Below are positions 6,331-6,407 of a stretch of 6,407 nt of DNA, piece after piece. The translations under genes were made by a program, and so were the position numbers. Every line of letters begins with the position of its first letter. Within the stretch, counting starts at the first letter, position 1. The notes beneath the pieces are model-generated. The model did not search any database. It was not told where the DNA came from and saw nothing but the letters and a program-made list of their open reading frames with translations. Source of the stretch: Sphingomonadales bacterium. Its GTDB lineage: Bacteria; Pseudomonadota; Alphaproteobacteria; Sphingomonadales; Sphingomonadaceae. The stretch covers positions 1-6,407 of the forward strand of contig JAFLDC010000163.1 in assembly GCA_017302775.1 (NCBI GenBank). Reading direction: 5' to 3'.

Positions 6331-6407
6331 AGGACTTTCCTTCCGGTTTAACCTCTGGGAAGCTGGAACCGTGCGGAACACTTCCGCTGCGGCACCGGTA
6401 TGTCGGC
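6331..6407 (-). promoter_or_regulatory. rpsB leader with a small hairpin
   Basis: The visible 77 bases upstream of rpsB hold a perfect six-base-pair stem: GCGGAA (6387-6382) and TTCCGC (6378-6373) around a three-base loop. Flanking CCG and CGG could extend it past small bulges. S2 represses its own operon through the rpsB leader in E. coli, so a structured leader is expected, but this hairpin has not been matched to a known motif. The promoter is not clearly visible and probably lies beyond the right edge. Confidence 0.4.

Noticed and set aside
6331..6381. A 17-residue N-terminal extension of S2
   Set aside because: The ATG at 6330 has a well-placed ribosome site and begins the usual S2 sequence; the extension lies in the leader hairpin.

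Overview
The window is a stretch of conserved bacterial housekeeping genes, all read on the minus strand (right to left). It is G+C-rich. The protein details suggest an alphaproteobacterium, most likely of the Sphingomonadales (Erythrobacter/Novosphingobium type). The clues are the S2 C-terminal half, the long form of EF-Ts, the short CdsA, and the order uppS-cdsA-dxr-rseP. The assignment to order is inference from protein flavour and gene order; no database search was run.

Layout in the direction of transcription: an rpsB leader with a hairpin (6331-6407); rpsB, ribosomal protein S2 (6330-5542); a 78-base gap with a strong hairpin; tsf, elongation factor Ts (5463-4519); a 156-base gap with two tandem hairpins, the second a good intrinsic terminator, followed by a possible promoter; pyrH, UMP kinase (4362-3643); frr, ribosome recycling factor (3638-3081); uppS, undecaprenyl diphosphate synthase (3084-2377); a 138-base gap filled almost exactly by an inverted-repeat element; cdsA, phosphatidate cytidylyltransferase (2238-1564); dxr, DXP reductoisomerase (1567-410); and the first third of rseP, a site-2 intramembrane protease (408 to beyond base 1). 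There are no convincing plus-strand genes, tRNAs, rRNAs, CRISPR arrays or insertion sequences.

The genes fall into two units. rpsB-tsf makes translation components and appears to be closed off by the terminator. pyrH-frr-uppS-cdsA-dxr-rseP links pyrimidine nucleotide supply and ribosome recycling to envelope building. Dxr makes isoprenoid precursor by the MEP pathway, UppS turns isoprenyl diphosphates into the lipid carrier for peptidoglycan, CdsA makes CDP-diacylglycerol for phospholipids, and RseP handles envelope stress. Coupling is tight: 4-base overlaps at frr/uppS (GTGA) and cdsA/dxr (ATGA), and gaps of 1 to 4 bases at dxr/rseP and pyrH/frr.

I found no new multi-gene system here. The item most worth a second look is the roughly 123-base imperfect palindrome between uppS and cdsA, which looks like a dispersed intergenic repeat that inserted inside the operon and now carries the upstream signals of cdsA.
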